In this document: positions 14,774-18,865 of the stretch, in pieces
How positions within the stretch are numbered: position 1 is the stretch's first letter
Layout: the number at the start of each line of letters is the position of its first letter
Assembly (NCBI GenBank): GCA_002394605.1
Contig: DGUI01000028.1
Coordinates: 1 to 18,865 of the forward strand
From: Mageeibacillus sp. UBA4314
GTDB lineage: Bacteria > Bacillota > Clostridia > Saccharofermentanales > Saccharofermentanaceae
Length of the DNA: 18,865 nucleotides
Direction of reading: 5' to 3'
Notes under the pieces: generated by a model
Told to the model about the DNA's origin: nothing
Databases searched by the model: none
What the model saw: the letters and a program-made list of their open reading frames with translations, nothing else
Made by a program: the position numbers and the translations under genes

Positions 14774-16237
14774 TTACAGATTCTTCCTTAATTTATAGAC
14801 AACAGTCGCTGTAACGACCAAAGCCAGAGGGATGACTACCATGAATACGACAGTCATTATCGTAGCGTTGGATGATGTTGCCTTTGTTGCATCGATGCTG
14901 TAATCATCGATCTTCTTGGATTCGATATTAAGTGCGTTCTCAGTTGACAGACCTACAAGGTCACGTACACATCCTCTGATGAACTCAACATTGGCGTCAT
15001 TATAGCCATAGGATGAGATGTAATCATCTGATGTGAATGCCGTAGAACCGAATACATAGACCTTAGGGGCATTGGGATCATCCTTGTATGTTCCATACAT
15101 ACCGATATTGTATGTATTGGTGGATTCCTTGGAAACGAGTGTTACGGCATTGGACGATGTAGTAAGAGTAGCCTGGTTAACAACCGATGAAGAAGGGTTG
15201 TTGAGGGCTCTCAGAGGACGGGCATAGCTGGACTTCAGCTGCTTTGCAGAAGTCAGTGTTGCAAAATCTGCTGCTACATCAACAAGTGAATACAGACCAT
15301 CATTAGATAAAGCGTAACTGGGATTGTAATCAGCTACGAGAGTATCCTCGATATTGATATTGTAATCATTGAGGATAAGGTTGATATTCGCAAAAGATAC
15401 TGAAGAGTTATCAGAATTGTATTCTGTTGATACGATAAGTCTTCCCTTGTTATAGAGGTAGTTCTTGATCGGATTGACCATACCTTCGGGAATATCGATA
15501 TTAGCTCCGCAGATGAAGAGGATGTCGCAGTCAGCTGGAACTGTGAATTCAGAAGCTGCCTGAAGGTCAGCAGTCTCAAAGCCCATAGAAGACAGGATCT
15601 TCTTGAGCTGGTTGCTCGCATCGTTCTTAAGACCGCCGACAAAGTAAGCTTTCGCAGAGAATCCGGAAGTCAGGTTGTAGAGCGCGTTATCAAAAGTATA
15701 CTCAACAGTATTGGATACAGGCAGATATACACCCTGCTGCTGATATGTCTGCTGGTCATATGTAAAGCAGTTGATGGGGTCAATGACAATGACCTTCTTG
15801 CCGTCACTTACGGCAAAAGTATCTTTCTGAAGGTCATAAACACCCTGAGGATCGAGTTCTGTTACGATCGAGGGGTATTTCTCAGGATCGATGTAGTCGA
15901 CTGCTACCTTACCCTTCCCTGCCTTAACATAGCTGTCAAGCAAAGGAACGATATACTCGAGAGGTGAATTAGACAGGCTCTCGGGCTTCTCAAACAGACC
16001 TACGATCCTGAGGCTGGTACCTTCAGGCAACCCGTCGAGATAATCAACAGTCTTCTGTGATACTGAATTCTGACCGGAAATTGAGAAGTCAAAATTCAGG
16101 TAATTACCCAGGATATTCTCGAACAGGATATTAAATACAACAAGTATTACAATGAGGATCAAAGACGTACCAACGGAATACAACTTAAGTACGTTTTGTC
16201 TCTTATCGGTTTTAATCTCTTTTGATTTCTTAGACAT
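14774..16237 (-). CDS. GldG-family ABC transporter auxiliary protein (487 aa)
   Basis: This is a membrane protein with one N-terminal helix (about residues 20-38), a large extracytoplasmic domain, and a C-terminal helix (about 458-480, TVVFMVVIPLALVVTATVVY) ending in KLRKNL. The segment FSISGQNSVSQKTVDYLDGLPEG and the later DILFICGANIDIPEGMVN fit the ABC-type uncharacterised transport domain (PF09822), found in GldG of gliding Bacteroidota and in many non-gliding bacteria. The start is supported by GGAGGAG 7 bases upstream. The upstream neighbours are the permease and ATPase of the same system, and the DUF4340 gene follows. Gliding is not implied. The cargo is unknown. Confidence 0.87.
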   Translation of the reverse strand: MSKKSKEIKTDKRQNVLKLYSVGTSLILIVILVVFNILFENILGNYLNFDFSISGQNSVSQKTVDYLDGLPEGTSLRIVGLFEKPESLSNSPLEYIVPLLDSYVKAGKGKVAVDYIDPEKYPSIVTELDPQGVYDLQKDTFAVSDGKKVIVIDPINCFTYDQQTYQQQGVYLPVSNTVEYTFDNALYNLTSGFSAKAYFVGGLKNDASNQLKKILSSMGFETADLQAASEFTVPADCDILFICGANIDIPEGMVNPIKNYLYNKGRLIVSTEYNSDNSSVSFANINLILNDYNINIEDTLVADYNPSYALSNDGLYSLVDVAADFATLTSAKQLKSSYARPLRALNNPSSSVVNQATLTTSSNAVTLVSKESTNTYNIGMYGTYKDDPNAPKVYVFGSTAFTSDDYISSYGYNDANVEFIRGCVRDLVGLSTENALNIESKKIDDYSIDATKATSSNATIMTVVFMVVIPLALVVTATVVYKLRKNL

Positions 16238-16255
16238 CTGTAAACTCCTCCGCTA

Positions 16256-17020
16256 TTACTGAGCCCAACGCTTCTTCTCAAGGATCCTGTAAGTCAGGAA
16301 CAAAAAGACAACGGTGAAGCTTACACAGAAAAACAACGGTGCAACGCCAAAAGTACCATAGCGGAACCCGTTTGTCTTTGAGAAAGGATCAAGCCAGTTA
16401 ATGGCACTCTCCAGTCCGTCACCGATCGAGTTGGAAGTCTCTTTTGCTACGCCGAGCATGGGCAGGAATGCCGTGATCGCGTTACTGAGCAAAGAACCGA
16501 TGGTCGACAGCAGCTGAACGATCAGGATCATGATGAATGATGTGATAGCTGATATGATCTGGCTGTCAGTTATCGCAGAAGCGAAAATACCGATCGAGAT
16601 AAAGAGCGCAGCGAGGAAGAAGAATACGACGACTGAACCCCAGGCGCCTACACCTACTACACCGCCGCAGGCCTTGGTAACGATCATGTGAACGAAAACG
16701 TTGATGAACATGATGCCGTAGAGAGACAAAGCTGCGAAGAACTTGCCTGCAACAACGGAGAACAGATCGATAGGTGTCGTATAGAAGAGAACTTCTGTTC
16801 CCCTCTTCCTGTCGTCTGCAAGAAGACCCATGGTAATGATCGGTATTACAACAACGAAGAATGATCTCAGCGAGTTGATCTCAGCAGAGATATTGATCGC
16901 AGCGTTAGAAAACGAACTGACGAATATGAATCCGGACAGGAACGAGAACAGCGCGATTGCGATGTATCCAACCGGATTCCTGAAGTATGATAAAAACTCA
17001 CGTTTGAATATTGCGTACAT
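16256..17020 (-). CDS. ABC-2 type permease, GldF-like (254 aa)
   Basis: This is a membrane subunit with about six hydrophobic spans. The N-terminus MYAIFKREFLSYFRNPVGYIAIALF is the classic ABC-2 permease start. The cytoplasmic loop DDRKRGTEVLFYTTPI (residues 69-84) matches the coupling-loop motif of the GldF/NosY group. The ATG follows GAGGAGG, which overlaps the last codons of the ATPase gene (stop at 17031, 10 bases before this ATG). With the ATPase it should make a minimal transporter, with the GldG-type protein as third partner. The substrate and direction of transport are unknown. The other possible reading is a simple drug-efflux permease, but the GldG and DUF4340 neighbours argue against it. 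Confidence 0.9.
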   Translation of the reverse strand: MYAIFKREFLSYFRNPVGYIAIALFSFLSGFIFVSSFSNAAINISAEINSLRSFFVVVIPIITMGLLADDRKRGTEVLFYTTPIDLFSVVAGKFFAALSLYGIMFINVFVHMIVTKACGGVVGVGAWGSVVVFFFLAALFISIGIFASAITDSQIISAITSFIMILIVQLLSTIGSLLSNAITAFLPMLGVAKETSNSIGDGLESAINWLDPFSKTNGFRYGTFGVAPLFFCVSFTVVFLFLTYRILEKKRWAQ

Positions 17021-17030
17021 AATGCCCTCC

Positions 17031-17969
17031 TCAAGCTCCTGCTGTGATACTCAGGAAGATCTCTTCCAGAGTAGGATCAAGTGATCTGAATTCAAGGATC
17101 GGGCATCCGAGCTTCGACATGGCGAAGAAGATCGAAGACCTTACATCGTAATTCGAACCGTTATCGATATAGACCTCAGCCTCATGGACTTCGTTGTCTG
17201 AGATGCGGAGCTTAAAGTCAGTAACTCCGGGCAAAGGCTTAACTGTATTGCCGACCTTCTTGGGGTCTCCCTTAAAGGACAGAAGGAGCTTGGAAGTTCC
17301 TGACAGTCTCTTGGAGAGGTCAGAGATCGTATCGATCGCAGCAACCTTACCCTTATTGATGATAACGACTCTGTCACAGACATTCTGGATCTCTGACAGG
17401 ATGTGCGAACTGATGATGATCGAATGATCCTTGGCAAGAGTCCTGATAAGCTTACGGATCTCCAATACCTGGTTAGGATCGAGACCTACGGTAGGCTCGT
17501 CGAGAATGAGGATCGAAGGATTGCCGACAAGCGCCTGAGCAATACCTACACGCTGCTTATAACCCTTGGACAGGTTGCCGACAAGACGGTCAGCAACATC
17601 AACGATCTTGACCATTGCCATGATCCTGGCAAGCTGTTCCTTCCTCTCGGACTTCCTGACCTTCTTGAGGTCACAAATGAAGTTGAGATACTCGAGAACG
17701 GTCATATCCAGATACAAAGGCGGTAATTCCGGAAGATATCCGATATTCTCCTTGGCAAGTTCAGGCTCCTCCAGAATATCGTGTCCGTTGACCTTAACGG
17801 AACCGGATGTGGAAGACAGATAGCCTGTGATAATATTCATGGTAGTCGATTTGCCGGCACCGTTAGGGCCAAGGAAACCGAGAACTTCATCATCTTGAAC
17901 AGTAAAAGAAATCCCGTTGACAGCTTTTTGATCACCATAATGCTTCACGAGATTATCGATCTCAATCAT
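17031..17969 (-). CDS. ABC transporter ATP-binding protein, GldA-like (312 aa)
   Basis: This is a cytoplasmic ATPase of the ABC-2 export class. Motifs from the ATG at 17969 are Walker A GPNGAGKST (34-42), signature LSKGYKQR (133-140), Walker B ILILDEP (153-159) and switch His189 in SSHILSE. The Q-loop region reads IGYLPELPPLYLDMTV (77-92). Glu-Leu-Pro-Pro stands where most ABC ATPases have Gln, a variant shared by GldA-like ATPases. The remaining 100 or so C-terminal residues form the extra domain common to this subfamily. An upstream in-frame TTG at 17984 is rejected because GGAGG lies between it and the ATG, 6 bases before the latter. It is first in the multi-gene cluster after the promoter near 18005. 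Confidence 0.92.
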   Translation of the reverse strand: MIEIDNLVKHYGDQKAVNGISFTVQDDEVLGFLGPNGAGKSTTMNIITGYLSSTSGSVKVNGHDILEEPELAKENIGYLPELPPLYLDMTVLEYLNFICDLKKVRKSERKEQLARIMAMVKIVDVADRLVGNLSKGYKQRVGIAQALVGNPSILILDEPTVGLDPNQVLEIRKLIRTLAKDHSIIISSHILSEIQNVCDRVVIINKGKVAAIDTISDLSKRLSGTSKLLLSFKGDPKKVGNTVKPLPGVTDFKLRISDNEVHEAEVYIDNGSNYDVRSSIFFAMSKLGCPILEFRSLDPTLEEIFLSITAGA

Positions 17970-17996
17970 GACATACCTCCGCAATTTTACTACAAC

Positions 17997-18024
17997 GCAT
18001 ATTATATAACATAAAGCATATTAT
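17997..18024 (-). repeat. Two 9-bp direct repeats overlapping the promoter
   Basis: ATAATATGC occurs at 18024-18016 and again at 18005-17997 on the minus strand, 19 bases apart. One copy overlaps the -10 box. The other lies just inside the -35 and spacer region. This could be a tandem operator, or chance in an AT-rich gap. Confidence 0.35.
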
Positions 18025-18028
18025 TCAA
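18001..18028 (-). promoter_or_regulatory. Sigma-A-type promoter for the GldA/GldF/GldG gene cluster
   Basis: On the minus strand a -35-like TTGAAT (18028-18023) is followed, after 16 bases, by a perfect TATAAT (18006-18001). Transcription would start near 17994, giving a leader of about 25 bases before the ATPase ATG. The region is a 59-base AT-rich gap between the stop codon at 18044 and the next gene, so it is well placed. Four of six -35 bases match consensus. Confidence 0.55.
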
Positions 18029-18043
18029 ATAAAATGTGCAACG

Positions 18044-18619
18044 TCACTCTTCCGAGGCATCGTCATCCTCTGCGGCAGCCGGAACATACGGTGCCGTGTT
18101 GCGGGGATTATACCGTCTGAAGGACTTGTACATACCGTCCTTGAACGTAAATACGACCATATACTTGACTCCGGTCTGTGAGACTAATGCATACCAGTTG
18201 CGGTCGCTGATCTCTATCTTGCTGTTATCAGTTACGTTGAGAACAAACTCGGCATCCTCCCTGTCCTTTGAGAACCTGTCAACGGTAACCGGGCCTATGT
18301 ATTCGCAGTCCTTAACGGAAAAAGATGCCAGCTCCTCCCTCTTCTTGCCCGCAATTATCCTCGCAGTATCGAAGATGTCGTTGCTGAGCTCGATCTCATA
18401 CACCATGTCCGTATGGCGGATGAGCCTGTAGAGCAGATATACAAGGCCAAAAGAGATGAGTCCCGTAAAGAATATTACGTTATATCCCATTATTATCGGG
18501 ATAACATTAAGGACAGCCAGGAAGATCAACAGAGCGATCGACGAACAGATAATGAACACGATCCTGTATCTTCCGCCGTTACGTTTGTAACTCAATTCAA
18601 CAAAAATATCATCAAGCAA
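18044..18619 (-). CDS. Small membrane protein, DUF6106-like (191 aa)
   Basis: This predicted membrane protein begins with a short cytoplasmic stretch (MLDDIFVELSYKRNGGRYR). It is followed by two adjacent hydrophobic segments (roughly residues 21-40 and 45-63) and a cytoplasmic-looking C-terminal domain of about 120 residues ending in an acidic tail (AAAEDDDASEE). It resembles DUF6106 proteins of Clostridia, with moderate certainty. The TTG at 18619 is chosen over an upstream in-frame TTG at 18634 because the latter is itself part of the GGAGG site (18633-18629), 9 bases before the chosen codon. It lies between the pckA terminator and the ABC cluster promoter and appears to stand alone. No functional motif was recognised. 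Confidence 0.6.
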   Translation of the reverse strand: MLDDIFVELSYKRNGGRYRIVFIICSSIALLIFLAVLNVIPIIMGYNVIFFTGLISFGLVYLLYRLIRHTDMVYEIELSNDIFDTARIIAGKKREELASFSVKDCEYIGPVTVDRFSKDREDAEFVLNVTDNSKIEISDRNWYALVSQTGVKYMVVFTFKDGMYKSFRRYNPRNTAPYVPAAAEDDDASEE

Positions 18620-18654
18620 AGGAACTACCTCCAATCAAACAAAGACAATAATAA

Positions 18655-18696
18655 CATAAAATAAAGAACTGCTCCAATAATTATTGAAGCAGTTCT
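18655..18696 (-). terminator. Intrinsic terminator downstream of pckA
   Basis: On the minus strand, arm AGAACTGCT (18696-18688) pairs with AGCAGTTCT (18673-18665). The stem continues past one mismatch into the self-complementary CAATAATTATTG core, giving about 14 bp with a tiny loop. The T-rich run TTATTTTAT follows immediately on that strand. It lies 24 bases after the pckA stop codon. Confidence 0.8.
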
Positions 18697-18719
18697 GTGT
18701 TATTAGACTAACTTAAGTC

Positions 18720-18865
18720 TCAGAGCTTAGGGCCTGCAGCAACGAGTGCCTTACCAGCCTCATTCGTCTCGTACTTCTTGAAGTTCTTGATGAAGCGGGC
18801 AGCCACGTCTTTGGCCTTCTCTTCCCACTCATTGCGGTTCTGATAGGTGTCACGAGGATCGAGAA
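18720..18865 (-). CDS. pckA: Phosphoenolpyruvate carboxykinase (ATP), C-terminal end only
   Basis: Only the last 47 codons are inside the window, and the rest lies beyond the right edge. The visible protein reads LDPRDTYQNRNEWEEKAKD, then VAARFIKNFKKYETNEAG and KALVAAGPKL before TGA. This is the characteristic C-terminus of the ATP-type enzyme, which interconverts oxaloacetate and PEP with ATP or ADP. In anaerobes it often runs in the carboxylating direction. No catalytic residues fall in this part. It is followed by a strong terminator. Confidence 0.85.
   Translation of the reverse strand, partial: LDPRDTYQNRNEWEEKAKDVAARFIKNFKKYETNEAGKALVAAGPKL

Overview
The window looks like a chromosomal stretch from a low-to-mid-GC anaerobic Firmicute of class Clostridia. 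The reasons are strong GGAGG ribosome sites, several TTG starts, a monoderm-style lipoprotein binding protein, an ATP-type PEP carboxykinase, and Clostridia-typical families (UPF0210/PFL with its ACT partner, CYTH, HI0933 and COG2509 flavoproteins, a GldG/DUF4340 ABC cluster). I cannot name a genus from the sequence. There are no rRNA, tRNA, CRISPR, phage or IS features, and no gene-free stretch reaches 300 bases.

Layout. Positions 1-2741 (+ strand) hold an arginine block: the 3' end of argG, two small GNAT acetyltransferases, and complete argH. argH meets the minus-strand block head-on with only 2 bases between the stop codons, and its intrinsic terminator lies inside the opposing gene. From 2744 to the right edge every gene is on the minus strand. 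In transcription order (right to left) these are: the end of pckA with a strong terminator; a small two-helix membrane protein (DUF6106-like); a promoter; then a tightly packed run of an ABC ATPase, ABC-2 permease, GldG-type protein, DUF4340 protein, DUF5711-like protein, CYTH phosphatase and two flavoproteins. After a short gap come an ACT-domain protein, its UPF0210/PFL partner, and a polar amino-acid ABC importer (binding lipoprotein, terminator-like hairpin, permease, ATPase). The importer is translationally coupled to a type-I ABC exporter gene broken by one in-frame TAG.

How the genes relate. argG and argH make arginine from citrulline, and the GNATs between them may have an arginine-related acetylation role (inferred). 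The GldF/GldG-like transporter with two anchored extracytoplasmic proteins (DUF4340 with an internal duplication, and DUF5711-like) looks like one envelope machine of unknown function, and is the best candidate here for an undescribed system. The amino-acid importer has a terminator-like hairpin between the binding protein and the membrane components, which would favour binding-protein excess. The most concrete anomaly is the exporter's single TAG codon. All 20 visible gene ends use TGA (12) or TAA (8) and none uses TAG, so a recent nonsense mutation and TAG readthrough or recoding can both be tested.
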